Below, one piece after another: positions 16,221 through 25,683 of a stretch of 47,695 nt of DNA. The notes beneath the pieces were generated by a model. It saw nothing but the letters and a program-made list of their open reading frames with translations. It did not search any database and was not told the origin of the DNA. The DNA lies in assembly GCA_902802985.1 (NCBI GenBank), contig CADCOE010000022.1, forward strand, positions 1 through 47,695. Direction: 5' to 3'. The number at the start of each line of letters is the position of its first letter. Positions within the stretch are counted from its first letter, which is position 1. Both the position numbers and the translations under genes were made by a program. The stretch is from an uncultured Ruminococcus sp. GTDB taxonomy: Bacteria; Bacillota; Clostridia; Oscillospirales; Acutalibacteraceae.

Positions 16221-18008
16221 ATGGCAGAATTTTTAACAGGATTGAAACGAACAGATTATTGCGGAGAACTGCGTTCGTCCGACATCGGCAGAGAAGTAGT
16301 GCTTTGCGGCTGGACACAGCGTAAGCGTGACCTCAGCCAGCAGTTGATATTTATTGATCTGCGTGACAGAACAGGAATTGTTCAGTTGGCATTGGATGAC
16401 AAAACAGACCCTGCTGTGCTTGAAAAAGCAGCGTTGGTTCGCTCGGAATATGTTCTTGCTGCTGTAGGTGTGGTAAGAGAAAGAAGTGCCAAGACAAATA
16501 AAATTCCTACAGGTGATATAGAGATTGAAGTCAAGGAGCTGCGTATTCTTTCGGAATCGGAAACGCCCCCCTTTGAAATTATCGACAACTGTCCCACCGC
16601 AGAAGCAACCAGACTCAAATATCGTTACCTTGACCTGCGGCGTCCCGAACTGCAAAACAATATGATGTTCCGACACAAGGTTGCCAAGGTGACTCGTGAT
16701 TATTTTGACGAAAATGGTTTTATTGAACTGGAAACTCCTATGCTCATCAAATCAACCCCTGAGGGAGCACGTGATTTTCTGGTACCGTCCAGAATACATA
16801 AAGGTTCGTTCTATGCTCTTCCGCAGTCACCTCAGATGTACAAGCAGTTATGTATGGTAGCGGGGTTTGATCGCTATATGCAGATCGCACGCTGCTTCCG
16901 TGACGAGGATCTTCGTGCCGACCGTCAGCCTGAGTTTACTCAGATTGACCTTGAAATGTCCTTTGTGGATATGGAAGATGTTCTGGAGATCGGTGAAGGC
17001 TATATCAAAAGAGTTTTTCAGGAAACACTGAACATTGATATTCCGACTCCGTTTCCACGCTATACTTATAATGAAGTGATGGAGCGTTTCGGTTCAGATA
17101 AACCTGATACACGCTATGGTATGGAAATATTTGATCTGACTGATACTGTCAAAAACAGTGAGTTTGGTGTCTTTAAGAACGCTCTTGCTGACGGCGGTTC
17201 TGTCAGAGGGATCACTGCCAAGGGTGCAGTCAAGACATATACCAGAAAAGAAATTGACAAACTGACGGAATATGTCCGTGGCATTGGGGCAAAAGGTCTT
17301 GCATGGATACGCTGGACAGAGGATAATATTGCGTCAAGTTTCGCCAAATTTATGACACCGGACGAAATGCAGGCTATTCTTGCGAAGGCAGGTGCTGAAA
17401 AAGGTGACGTTGTATTGATCGTTGCTGACAGCGATAACAATACAGTGTTGTCAACGCTGGGTGCCGTGCGTGGCGAATGTGCCAAGCGTCTGGACATCAT
17501 TGGCGACGGGTTCAACTTCCTTTGGGTAGTCAAATTCCCGTTCTTTGAATACGACAAAGAAAGCGGAGAATGGGTAGCAATGCATCATCCGTTCACATCT
17601 CCCACCGATGACTGTCTTGATCAACTTGACGGCAATAAGGGAGAAGTGTATGCCAAAGCATACGATATGGTGCTCAACGGGATCGAACTTTCATCCGGTT
17701 CTATCAGAATTACCAATCCTGATCTGCAAAAAAAGATGTTTGAAATGCTCGGTCTGAGTGACGAAGAAGCGTATGCCAAATTTGGTTTCTTGATGGATGC
17801 GTTCCAATACGGTGCTCCTCCGCACGGCGGTATGGGTATCGGGCTGGACAGACTGGTGATGCAGATGCTGAAAGCACAAACGCTGCGTGATGTGGTACTG
17901 TTCCCGAAGGTTCAGAATGCCAGTGAATTGATGACCAATGCACCGTCAGATGTAGATCCCCAGCAGTTAGCTGACCTTGGTATTGAGATAGCTAAAACAG
18001 AAGAATAA
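16221..18008 (+). CDS. aspS: Aspartyl-tRNA synthetase 1 (bacterial type, probably discriminating)
   Basis: A 595-residue bacterial-type AspRS: an OB-fold anticodon-binding domain, a class II core with motif 2 FRDEDLRADRQPEFTQID, a GAD insertion domain, and motif 3 GMGIGLDRLVMQ. In the anticodon domain it has Leu38 (RKRDLSQQ) and Lys91 (RERSAK). These are the residues found at the two positions known from Pseudomonas and E. coli work to favour strict tRNA(Asp) recognition. It therefore looks discriminating, in contrast to the second AspRS at 38301-40049. ATG 16221 is chosen. GTG 16209 is an in-frame alternative that adds four residues; neither ribosome site decides it. It sits directly behind hisS. 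Confidence 0.94.
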   Translation: MAEFLTGLKRTDYCGELRSSDIGREVVLCGWTQRKRDLSQQLIFIDLRDRTGIVQLALDDKTDPAVLEKAALVRSEYVLAAVGVVRERSAKTNKIPTGDIEIEVKELRILSESETPPFEIIDNCPTAEATRLKYRYLDLRRPELQNNMMFRHKVAKVTRDYFDENGFIELETPMLIKSTPEGARDFLVPSRIHKGSFYALPQSPQMYKQLCMVAGFDRYMQIARCFRDEDLRADRQPEFTQIDLEMSFVDMEDVLEIGEGYIKRVFQETLNIDIPTPFPRYTYNEVMERFGSDKPDTRYGMEIFDLTDTVKNSEFGVFKNALADGGSVRGITAKGAVKTYTRKEIDKLTEYVRGIGAKGLAWIRWTEDNIASSFAKFMTPDEMQAILAKAGAEKGDVVLIVADSDNNTVLSTLGAVRGECAKRLDIIGDGFNFLWVVKFPFFEYDKESGEWVAMHHPFTSPTDDCLDQLDGNKGEVYAKAYDMVLNGIELSSGSIRITNPDLQKKMFEMLGLSDEEAYAKFGFLMDAFQYGAPPHGGMGIGLDRLVMQMLKAQTLRDVVLFPKVQNASELMTNAPSDVDPQQLADLGIEIAKTEE

Positions 18009-18025
18009 ACTGTATTCCAATAAAA

Positions 18026-18066
18026 CGGCGGATACATTTTCGATGAGTGAAAATGTATCCGCCGTC
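18026..18066. terminator. Bidirectional terminator between aspS and glgP
   Basis: A perfect 17-bp stem (ACGGCGGATACATTTTC paired with GAAAATGTATCCGCCGT) with a 7-base loop is placed between the two convergent stops. Confidence 0.9.
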
Positions 18067-18111
18067 AATTTTATGGATCGTTGGATGTATGATATTACTA
18101 TCGCTGCCGGT

Positions 18112-20514
18112 TTATATTTCAACCGGTTTGCTGCCCCAGATGGTTTCGGCATAGTCACGGATGGATCTGTCAGAGGCAAAGCGGCCTGCTTTTGCAATAT
18201 TGACAAGAGACATCTTGTTCCATGTTGCCGTATCGAGATATATTCTGGAGGCTTTTTGCTGGGTAGAAGCATAATCAGCGAAATCGGCAAGAACCATATA
18301 CGGATCTTGTGTGGAAAGGGAACGGTAAATATCTTCAAAACCGAACTCGGTACGGATGCCGTCAACCGATCTTCTGATGTCTTGATTGTTGTTGTACTGT
18401 ACAACAGGATTGTAGCCCTGACGCTTCAGCTGATTTACTTCAGGTGTAGTCATACCAAAGATGAAGGCGTTGTCATCACCGACAAGCTCGTGGATTTCTA
18501 CGTTAGCACCGTCAAGTGTACCCAAAGTGACAGCACCGTTGATCATAAATTTCATATTGCTGGTACCGGATGCTTCTGTACCGGCAAGAGAGATCTGTTC
18601 GCTGATTTCTGCCGCAGGAATGAGTTTTTCGGCTACCGATACACGGTAATCTTCAAGATAGACGACTTTCAGCTTTTGATTAACTCTGGGATCGTTATTG
18701 ATCTTATGGCTGAGTTCAACGATAAACTGGATGATCTGCTTTGCAAAGTAATAGCCCGGAGCTGCTTTTGCACCGAAAATGTAGGTTTTAGGTTTAAACT
18801 CTGCATTAGGATTGTCACGCAGCCAGATGTAGGTGCTGTAGATATGCAGAGCGTTCATCAGCTGACGCTTGTATTCGTGCAAACGTTTTACCTGTACATC
18901 AAAAATGGAATCCGTATCCACAACAATACCGTTGTTTTCCTTGATATATTTTGCCATACGCTCTTTGTTAGCTTTTTTGATTTTTGCCAGCTTTTCAAGA
19001 ACAGCGGCATCGTTTTTATATGCCATCAAGCCTTCCAGTGCGTTGGCGTCGGTAATAAATTCATCACCGATCAGTTCTGTAATAAGAGTGGCCAGTCCGG
19101 GATTGGACTGATTGAGCCAACGTCTGTGGGCAATACCATTGGTGACATTCTTGAATTTTTCAGGGGTGACAGTATAGAAATCATTGAATACGGAATCCTT
19201 GAGGATCTCGCTGTGGAGCTTAGAGACGCCGTTGACGGAGTGGCTCGCAATCACGGCGAGGTTGGCCATTTTAACAATACCGTCATTGATAATAGCCATT
19301 CTGCCGATTTTCCAGCCATCCACGCCTAATTCGTGCATCTGCTGACAGAAACGTCGGTTAATTTCTTCAACGATCTGATAAATACGGGGAAGTCTTCTTG
19401 CAAACAGATCGACCTGCCAGCACTCCAGTGCTTCACTCATTACGGTATGGTTGGTGTAGGCGATGGTTCTTGTTACAATATCCCACGATTTATCCCAATC
19501 ATATCCACATTCATCAAGAAGTATTCTCATCAGCTCGGGAACAGCTAAAACGGGATGCGTGTCATTGAGGTGGATAGCGACAACTTCGGGGAAGTTGTCG
19601 AGTGAATTATGGTTTTTGAGGTGACGCTGGATAATATCCTGAATGGTGGCGGATACAAGGAAGTACTGCTGGCTCAGACGCAGACTCTTGCCTTCGGAAT
19701 GATTATCTTCAGGATAAAGAACTCTTGTAATACTTTCTGCCAATGCTTTTTGTTCCATAGCACGGATATAGTCACCCGAGTTAAACAGTTTCATATCGAA
19801 ATTGTCAGAGGTAGCTGCCCACAAACGGAGTCGGCTGATGCCTTTGCCGCCGTTGCCCGGTACGAGCATATCAAACGGTGTAGCAATTACCTTTGTGGGG
19901 TTTTCGATTTCAATATCGTGGTGACCGTCTGTCCAGGTTTCTTTGATTTTTCCGTCAAAATAAACAGGAATGGACTTTTCAGGATGGGGCTGCAGCCATA
20001 CGGAACCGCCCGGAAGCCAGAAATCCGGCAGTTCTGTCTGCCATCCGTCAACGAGCTTCTGACGGAAGATGCCGTACTCATAGCGAAGTGAGTAGCCCAT
20101 AGCGGAATAGTCCTGTGTGGCAAGACCATCGAGGAAACAGGCAGCCAGACGTCCCAGACCACCGTTGCCCAGACCTGCGTCGGGTTCCTGTTCATAGATG
20201 TTTTCAATTTTTATGTCAAGGCTTTGCAGAGCTTGTGTCATTGTTTCTTCCAGCCCGAGGTTATAAATATTGTTCTTAAGAGAACGACCCATCAGAAATT
20301 CCATACAGAGATAGTAAACAGTTTTGGCCTGCTGTTTGTTGGCAGCAGCGGTAAAGTTTTTGTGTTGTTCACGCATAATATCTCTGAGAACAAGTGCAAC
20401 AGCTTTATAATAGTGTTCATCGGTTGCATCAATAGGTGTTACACCGAAATTGTGCGAAAGCTTTGCGATAATCAGTTCACGAGCTTCGCTTGGTGTCAGT
20501 TTTGATTTTGACAT
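18112..20514 (-). CDS. glgP: Glycogen/maltodextrin phosphorylase
   Basis: The 800-residue enzyme splits alpha-1,4-glucans with phosphate to give glucose-1-phosphate in the cytoplasm. The length is typical of family GT35. The pyridoxal-phosphate lysine is Lys655, in EASGTSNMKFMINGAVTLG, and GNGGLGRLAACFLDGLA near the N-terminus is the usual family signature. A GGAGGGA ribosome site lies before ATG 20514, and the gene stands alone between its own promoter and a terminator. In this kind of gut organism it would serve storage glycogen or imported starch breakdown products. Glycogen versus maltodextrin preference cannot be read from sequence alone. Confidence 0.95.
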   Translation of the reverse strand: MSKSKLTPSEARELIIAKLSHNFGVTPIDATDEHYYKAVALVLRDIMREQHKNFTAAANKQQAKTVYYLCMEFLMGRSLKNNIYNLGLEETMTQALQSLDIKIENIYEQEPDAGLGNGGLGRLAACFLDGLATQDYSAMGYSLRYEYGIFRQKLVDGWQTELPDFWLPGGSVWLQPHPEKSIPVYFDGKIKETWTDGHHDIEIENPTKVIATPFDMLVPGNGGKGISRLRLWAATSDNFDMKLFNSGDYIRAMEQKALAESITRVLYPEDNHSEGKSLRLSQQYFLVSATIQDIIQRHLKNHNSLDNFPEVVAIHLNDTHPVLAVPELMRILLDECGYDWDKSWDIVTRTIAYTNHTVMSEALECWQVDLFARRLPRIYQIVEEINRRFCQQMHELGVDGWKIGRMAIINDGIVKMANLAVIASHSVNGVSKLHSEILKDSVFNDFYTVTPEKFKNVTNGIAHRRWLNQSNPGLATLITELIGDEFITDANALEGLMAYKNDAAVLEKLAKIKKANKERMAKYIKENNGIVVDTDSIFDVQVKRLHEYKRQLMNALHIYSTYIWLRDNPNAEFKPKTYIFGAKAAPGYYFAKQIIQFIVELSHKINNDPRVNQKLKVVYLEDYRVSVAEKLIPAAEISEQISLAGTEASGTSNMKFMINGAVTLGTLDGANVEIHELVGDDNAFIFGMTTPEVNQLKRQGYNPVVQYNNNQDIRRSVDGIRTEFGFEDIYRSLSTQDPYMVLADFADYASTQQKASRIYLDTATWNKMSLVNIAKAGRFASDRSIRDYAETIWGSKPVEI

Positions 20515-20627
20515 TAAAAATCCCTCCGATTTTACCGCTCTTTCATTTCACGGCAATCAAAATGATATATAAGCAAAATGAGAGTTCAGTGTTAGCATTG
20601 TCCCAATCAAGAAAACAATACTCAAAC

Positions 20628-20656
20628 ATTATACAATATTATTTATGAATTTTCAA
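20628..20656 (-). promoter_or_regulatory. Sigma-A promoter of glgP
   Basis: Reverse strand: TTGAAA (20656-20651), 17 bases, TATAAT (20633-20628). The rest of the 310-base gap to zapA is AT-rich. TATAAT also occurs on the forward strand at 20752 and 20772, but neither copy has a good -35. Confidence 0.75.
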
Positions 20657-20824
20657 CTAAAAATGAAAAAAATTTGTTCATAAATCAGCGTTTGTTTTGA
20701 TAGATCGGGAAAAACAAAGAAAAAATCCCTGAATTTACAAATGAAATCTTTTATAATCAACGGAAATGTATTATAATAATATAAAGTAGAATGGACTATT
20801 TTTACAGATTGGATGTGAGTCTAT

Positions 20825-21313
20825 ATGAACAGTGAAAATTCTGTCAAAAATAAAGTGAAGGTAACCATAGCAGACAATGTATTTACGCTTATCAGCGAAG
20901 AAAGCGAGGAATATACACGTTCCATTGCCGATGATGTCAATAACAGTATCAATGAGATCAAGAGCAGAGGAAAGAATATTTCGGTAACGGCAGCAGTGAT
21001 ACTCACGGCGTTAAACTATCGTGAACAGATCCAAAAAAGCGAAAAAGACACTGAGGGACTGAAACATCAGCTCTCGCTGTGCCTTGACGAAGCCGTTAAA
21101 AATAAAGAAACGATCGCTGAATTGAAAAAGGAAAACGAAAAGCTCAGAAAAGACCTTGAAACTTATCGCAAGCGTCTTGGTGACAGCGTACACAACGGTT
21201 CTCCGGTTTCGTCGGCGGTTCGCAAGGCACGTAAGAGTGTTTCTGTATCAGAGTCGGAAGAAGCTGCTGAAGATGACACCAACTTTTTTAGTCATCCTCA
21301 AAAGGGAAGATAA
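20825..21313 (+). CDS. zapA: Cell division protein ZapA
   Basis: A 162-residue protein. Residues 1-75 match ZapA (VKVTIADNVFTLISEES, then a helix with ADDVNNSINE). A coiled coil from about 75 to 125 (QKSEKDTEGLKHQLS, KKENEKLRKDLETYRKRL) and a polar tail follow. ZapA dimers bundle FtsZ filaments at midcell. The classical protein is about 85-110 residues, so this one carries a C-terminal extension, which is common in Clostridia. It is followed after 50 bases by the U32 peptidase gene, a pairing also seen in related Firmicutes. Confidence 0.85.
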   Translation: MNSENSVKNKVKVTIADNVFTLISEESEEYTRSIADDVNNSINEIKSRGKNISVTAAVILTALNYREQIQKSEKDTEGLKHQLSLCLDEAVKNKETIAELKKENEKLRKDLETYRKRLGDSVHNGSPVSSAVRKARKSVSVSESEEAAEDDTNFFSHPQKGR

Positions 21314-21363
21314 TGGTCAAAGAAAAGTCTGATCACTGTCAATGATAATGATAGGGTGAAATA

Positions 21364-23436
21364 ATGAATAAAATGGAAATATTGGCACCGGCAGGAGGAA
21401 TAGAGTCGATTTCTCCTGCTGTGCGTACAGGTGCAGATGCGATTTATCTCGGAGCGTGGAAACTCAGTGCCAGAAGCTCTGCACAAAATTTTGATAGAGA
21501 ACAGCTGCGGACCGCAGTGGAATATTGCCACGCAAGAGGAGTAAAAGTGTACCTTGCCTGCAACACTCTGATGCATGATAATGAATTGAAAGAGGCATTA
21601 CAGATCATTGAATATGCTTGCAGCATTCCCGTTGACGCATTGATTATGCAGGATTTGGGACTGGTTTCTTTGGTGCGTCAGGCTGCTCCTGCTATGCGGA
21701 TCCACGCCTCTACCCAGATGTCCGTGCATACGCCCAAGGGAGTAGAACTTTTAGCAAAAATGGGTTTCAAGAGAGTGGTCTTGGCAAGGGAGCTGAACCG
21801 AAAGGAATTGGAAGAAATTGTCAAAAACAGTTCCATTGAACTGGAGGTGTTTGTTCACGGCGCATTATGTATGAGTGTGTCGGGACAGTGCTATTTCAGT
21901 GCGATGCTTGGTTCCCGAAGCGGCAATAGAGGAGCCTGTGCTCAGCCGTGTCGGCTTCCGTTTGGGATCAAAGGCGGTACGGGATACGATCTGAGTTTGA
22001 AAGATGTTTCATTGGTAGGCTATTTGCGTGAGTTGCAAGAAATGGGGATTGCTTCTGCTAAAATCGAGGGCAGAATGAAACGTCCCGAATATGTGGCGGC
22101 GGCGGTGGCTGCCTGCCGCCAAAGTCTGGACAGCGGCAGCATTGAGCCACAGTTGGAAGAAAAGCTTTCCGCTGTGTTTTCTCGTTCGGGATTTACGGAT
22201 GGCTACTATACAGGGCAGCTCGGCAAGACAATGTTTGGCATACGCTCCAAGGAAAATGTCGTCAGCGCCACAAACAAGGTGTTTCATTCTATTCACGAGA
22301 TGTACAAAAACGAAAATCAGCGGATACCGCTCAAAGCTGAATTGAAAATTGCTCGGCAACAACCTTCTGAGCTGACCGTATCAGATAATGACGGCAATCG
22401 GGTACAGCTTTTTGGAGCAGTGCCCGAACGAGCAGTCAAGGCGGCTCTTGATGAAGAAAAATGTGTTTCCTATCTCCGCAAAACAGGAGGTACACCGTTT
22501 TATATCAATGACTTTTCCGTCAAGGTAGATGATGGGCTGTTTTTGTCAGCCCCGTCGCTTAACTCCCTTCGGCGTGATGCATTGGAACAGCTTCTGCAAA
22601 AGCGTGCAGTGCGTGTGCCTGTACATTTTTCTGAAATAACTCTGCCAACGGGGCATACACGCCAACAGGCACCGCCAAAGAATATCAGAGCAAGGTTTAC
22701 AGCAAAAAATATTGACAGTCTGAGCGATGATTTTCTGGATTGTGAATTGATTTATGTTCCGCTCGATCTGAAAGAAGAGGAATATCATTCTTTAATGGAC
22801 AGAGGTTTTGCGGTAGCCGTGGAAATACCTCGGGGAATGTTCGGGGCTGAAAAGCATATATATGAACGTCTGAAAAAAATACGTGAATGGGGGATCTATG
22901 AGGTACTTGCCTCGAATGTGGGAGCAGTGGAAATAGCCAAATCACTGGATATGGACATTCACGGCGGTTTTGGGCTGAATATTGCCAATACGGCGTCGGT
23001 TGAATGGGCAGAGAAAATGGGCTTGCTGGATGCGGAAGTATCGTTTGAGCTGACGCTGGAACAAATCGCACAGTTGGGCGGCAGACTGCCGCTGGGAATG
23101 ATCAGCTATGGCAGACTGCCGTTAATGCTGACACGGAACTGCCCTGCCCAAAATGACGGAAATGGCTGTCATTCCTGCAAAACGGCTCCTGTGTTGACCG
23201 ACAGAAAAAAGATACAGTTTCCGATACAGTGTTATGGAGGTTGTACAGAAATTCTTAATTCTGTTCCAGTTATTTTGTTCGACAGGCAGAACGAAATCAA
23301 GGGAATTGATTTTCAGGTTTTGCGTTTCAGTGTTGAAAACTCGGTTGAAAGTGGGGAAAATCTACAGCTTTTCAACCAAAAAAAGTGTCGAAAAGACGGA
23401 TTTACACGGGGTTTGTACTACCGTGGTGTTGAATAG
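21364..23436 (+). CDS. U32 family peptidase / RlhA-like protein
   Basis: A 690-residue protein with the N-terminal U32 barrel (MEILAPAGGIESI, GADAIYLG) and the family signature around GSRSGNRGACAQPCR. The C-terminal half corresponds to the DUF3656-type region, including a second cysteine cluster (NCPAQNDGNGCHSCK). Family members act in collagen breakdown, or, as in E. coli RlhA, in cysteine-dependent hydroxylation of 23S rRNA. The conserved cysteines fit the RNA-modification branch as well. It has no signal peptide, so it acts in the cytoplasm. It probably shares a transcript with zapA; dut follows closely. Confidence 0.85.
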   Translation: MNKMEILAPAGGIESISPAVRTGADAIYLGAWKLSARSSAQNFDREQLRTAVEYCHARGVKVYLACNTLMHDNELKEALQIIEYACSIPVDALIMQDLGLVSLVRQAAPAMRIHASTQMSVHTPKGVELLAKMGFKRVVLARELNRKELEEIVKNSSIELEVFVHGALCMSVSGQCYFSAMLGSRSGNRGACAQPCRLPFGIKGGTGYDLSLKDVSLVGYLRELQEMGIASAKIEGRMKRPEYVAAAVAACRQSLDSGSIEPQLEEKLSAVFSRSGFTDGYYTGQLGKTMFGIRSKENVVSATNKVFHSIHEMYKNENQRIPLKAELKIARQQPSELTVSDNDGNRVQLFGAVPERAVKAALDEEKCVSYLRKTGGTPFYINDFSVKVDDGLFLSAPSLNSLRRDALEQLLQKRAVRVPVHFSEITLPTGHTRQQAPPKNIRARFTAKNIDSLSDDFLDCELIYVPLDLKEEEYHSLMDRGFAVAVEIPRGMFGAEKHIYERLKKIREWGIYEVLASNVGAVEIAKSLDMDIHGGFGLNIANTASVEWAEKMGLLDAEVSFELTLEQIAQLGGRLPLGMISYGRLPLMLTRNCPAQNDGNGCHSCKTAPVLTDRKKIQFPIQCYGGCTEILNSVPVILFDRQNEIKGIDFQVLRFSVENSVESGENLQLFNQKKCRKDGFTRGLYYRGVE

Positions 23437-23489
23437 TTGAAAACTCAGTGTTAAATGTTGAAATTGTTGAAAATGATGAAAGAGGTAAA

Positions 23490-23939
23490 ATGGAAATGAG
23501 TATGATCAAAATTAAAAAATTAAACGAAAATGCCATTATTCCGCAGAAGGCAACGGAAGGTTCGGCAGGGGCAGACCTTTATGCCTGCATTAATGAACCG
23601 ATTACGGTTGCTCCCGGTGAGCTTGTTAAAATTCCTACAGGAATTGCCGCAGAAACAGAGGATAAAAATACAGCTATTTTTCTTTTTGCACGCAGTGGGC
23701 TGGGAGTAAAGCACGGCATCACCCTTTCTAACGGTGTAGGGGTGGTAGACAGCGACTACAGGGGCGAAATCTGCGTAGGACTTTGTAATGTATCGAAGGA
23801 AACCTATACGATACAGCCTAACGAGAGAATAGCACAAATGGTGGTAATGCCTGTAGTGTGTGTTGATTTGGCAGAGGTGCAGGAACTGAGCAATACCGAT
23901 CGTGGAGAGGGTGGATTTGGTTCAACAGGAAAAAAGTAA
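23490..23939 (+). CDS. dut: dUTP diphosphatase (trimeric dUTPase)
   Basis: About 149 residues, normal for the trimeric enzyme that hydrolyses dUTP to dUMP and keeps uracil out of DNA. All five motifs are visible: GADLYA, ARSGLGVKHGI, GVVDSDYRGEI, NERIAQMVV and RGEGGFGSTG. ATG 23490 follows AAAGAGG by 4 bases, and ATG 23496 is equally possible. The in-frame GTG at 23448 would add an atypical leader. Confidence 0.93.
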   Translation: MEMSMIKIKKLNENAIIPQKATEGSAGADLYACINEPITVAPGELVKIPTGIAAETEDKNTAIFLFARSGLGVKHGITLSNGVGVVDSDYRGEICVGLCNVSKETYTIQPNERIAQMVVMPVVCVDLAEVQELSNTDRGEGGFGSTGKK

Positions 23940-23971
23940 CAGAGAAAACCGACTCAACAATAGGATAAGGA

Positions 23972-24061
23972 ATGAACATTGTGCTTTCGGGGGACGATAT
24001 CAAAAGAGAGGAAGAATTGACTCTGCAATCGGAAGCTGCCTGCAAAGAATCTTGGAAGTAA
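23972..24061 (+). CDS. Possible small peptide ORF (29 aa)
   Basis: ATG 23972 is preceded by GGATAAGG and opens 29 codons (begins MNIVLSGDDIKREEE, ends KESWK) to TAA at 24061. The peptide is charged and I recognise no family. It may be chance. The region from 24062 to about 24215 that follows shows nothing else I can identify. Confidence 0.2.
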   Translation: MNIVLSGDDIKREEELTLQSEAACKESWK

Positions 24062-24219
24062 CGCATATTGTATTTTGAAATATGGTGCTTTTCGTGATAA
24101 AAATATCAATTATATCGTATTATCTTGAAAACAATTCATAATATTTCAACAAAAAAAATGCCCCCGTTCCCCTGTTTTTTACTGGTAAAGTAGAAGTGGA
24201 AAATATAACAAAATTGTAG

Positions 24220-24248
24220 TTGAGATTAACAGCTTTTAACGCTATAAT
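24220..24248 (+). promoter_or_regulatory. Promoter upstream of the tnpB remnant and mreB
   Basis: TTGAGA (24220-24225), 17 bases, TATAAT (24243-24248). The transcript would begin near 24255 and give mreB a leader of about 187 bases containing the tnpB remnant. Confidence 0.7.
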
Positions 24249-24272
24249 ATAGATTGAGAATTTGACGACTAA

Positions 24273-24406
24273 AATAAGGAAAAGGCGAAGAAGATTTTGA
24301 AATCAACAGTAGGGACGGTTCAGCCCGAATTGACGCCTGTGGAGTTAGTAGGTTGCGAGGACGATAAAGCAGGAAGCCCATTGACTTTCAACAATGGGCA
24401 GTTCAC
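24273..24406 (+). mobile_element. 3' remnant of an IS200/IS605-type tnpB with right-end (omega-RNA-like) hairpin
   Basis: One frame, open after a TAA at 24270, reads like the C-terminal tail of TnpB: KAKKILKSTVGTVQPELTPV. It is followed by the nucleotide signature of an IS605-family right end: AGGAA, an 8-bp hairpin GCCCATTG (24376-24383) / CAATGGGC (24392-24399), then AGTTCAC (24400-24406). In active elements this 3' part of tnpB plus the right end forms the omega (guide) RNA of TnpB. Nothing of the rest of the gene is present, so this is a fossil. It lies between the mreB promoter and the mreB ribosome site. The call rests on my knowledge of these ends, not on an alignment. Confidence 0.7.
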
Positions 24407-24441
24407 GACAGGTACTTTCGATGAAGAAAGGGGTAAAAAGA

Positions 24442-25446
24442 ATGTTCTCAAAGGATATAGGAATAGATCTTGGTACTGCCAATACCCTTGTGTACATACG
24501 CAACAAGGGCATTGTAATGCGTGAGCCGTCTGTGGTTGCCGTAGATGTCAGAACCGATACTGTTCTTGCCGTTGGAACCGAAGCAAAGGAAATGATAGGC
24601 AGGACCCCCGGCTCTATCGTGGCGGTACGACCGCTGAAAGACGGTGTGATCGCTGATTTTGACATTACGGCTACGATGCTTAACCGTTTTATCAAAAAAG
24701 TGGTCAAAAGTTCTCTGTTCAGCCGACCCAGGATTATTGTCTGCATCCCTTCAGGCTGTACTGAGGTGGAACGCAGAGCAGTGGAGGACGCTGTGCGTCA
24801 GGCGGGTGCAAAGCAGGTGGAATTGATACAAGAACCGATGGCAGCGGCGATCGGTTCGGGGCTTCCCGTATCGGAACCGGTGGGCAGTATGGTCGTGGAT
24901 ATAGGCGGCGGCACATCAGAGGTGGCAATTATTTCACTGGATGATATTGTGACAGCTTGTTCTGTAAGAGTGGCAGGCGATAAGTTTGATGAATCTATTA
25001 TTCAGTTTGTTAAGAAAAAGTACAATCTGCTGATCGGTGAGAGAACCGCTGAGGAAATCAAAATCGGTATCGGCTCGGCATATCCTTATGAAAATGAGGG
25101 CGGTATGCAGGTGAAAGGTCGTAATCTGGCAGATGGTTTGCCCAAAGATGTTGTTATTTCTGCTGCGGAAGTAAGAGATGCATTGGCGGATCCGCTTTCG
25201 GTGATCATCGAGGCGATCAAGACCACATTAGAGCAAACACCGCCTGAACTTTCGGCAGATATTATTGATAACGGCATTATGCTGACGGGAGGCGGAGCGT
25301 TGCTCCGAGGGTTAGAGCTGTTGGTAGCACAAGAAACGGGTATGCCTGTTCACGTGGCAGAACGGCCGCTTGACTGTGTGGCAGATGGTACAGGTATCAA
25401 ACTGGAACAGCTTGGTGCACCCTCTCATCGGAAACAAAAATATTAA
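24442..25446 (+). CDS. mreB: Rod shape-determining protein MreB
   Basis: A 334-residue bacterial actin that forms membrane-associated filaments guiding lateral cell-wall synthesis. The actin-fold motifs are clear: phosphate 1 [12 protein letters not shown], phosphate 2 [13 protein letters not shown], adenosine motif [13 protein letters not shown] 24442 matches the usual [11 protein letters not shown] start and is 8 bases after AAAGGGG. Its place before mreC and mreD identifies it as MreB rather than a stand-alone paralogue. The long leader with a tnpB remnant is odd. A terminator separates it from mreC, so it may be transcribed partly on its own. Confidence 0.95.
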   Translation: MFSKDIGIDLGTANTLVYIRNKGIVMREPSVVAVDVRTDTVLAVGTEAKEMIGRTPGSIVAVRPLKDGVIADFDITATMLNRFIKKVVKSSLFSRPRIIVCIPSGCTEVERRAVEDAVRQAGAKQVELIQEPMAAAIGSGLPVSEPVGSMVVDIGGGTSEVAIISLDDIVTACSVRVAGDKFDESIIQFVKKKYNLLIGERTAEEIKIGIGSAYPYENEGGMQVKGRNLADGLPKDVVISAAEVRDALADPLSVIIEAIKTTLEQTPPELSADIIDNGIMLTGGGALLRGLELLVAQETGMPVHVAERPLDCVADGTGIKLEQLGAPSHRKQKY

Positions 25447-25488
25447 ATTACTTGGAAAATAATGCGGTTTTCCTTCCAACAATTACTT

Positions 25489-25530
25489 TGAGCGGCGGTC
25501 CGTGCTTTTCTGCAACCGCCGCTCATTTTT
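25489..25530 (+). terminator. Terminator between mreB and mreC
   Basis: An 11-bp GC-rich stem (TGAGCGGCGGT / ACCGCCGCTCA) with a 15-base loop, then TTTTT. It may reduce read-through from mreB into mreCD, giving more MreB than MreC/D. I saw no clear promoter between it and mreC. Confidence 0.85.
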
Positions 25531-25683
25531 CAAAGTGCGTTAAAGTGGGTTTGTTTTTGTACTGCCAATCGGAAATGTTCAGATTTTTCACTGGAACAGG
25601 CTATGGTAATGGAAAGATTAATATTGTATTCGGGTAAAATATTGACGGCAACAGATACGGAAATTTGAAGAGGAGGCGTTGAA

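Noticed and set aside
18043..19329. Long forward-strand open frame (428 codons) opposite glgP
   Set aside because: It starts inside the terminator hairpin and is cysteine- and phenylalanine-rich nonsense. glgP on the other strand has full family motifs.
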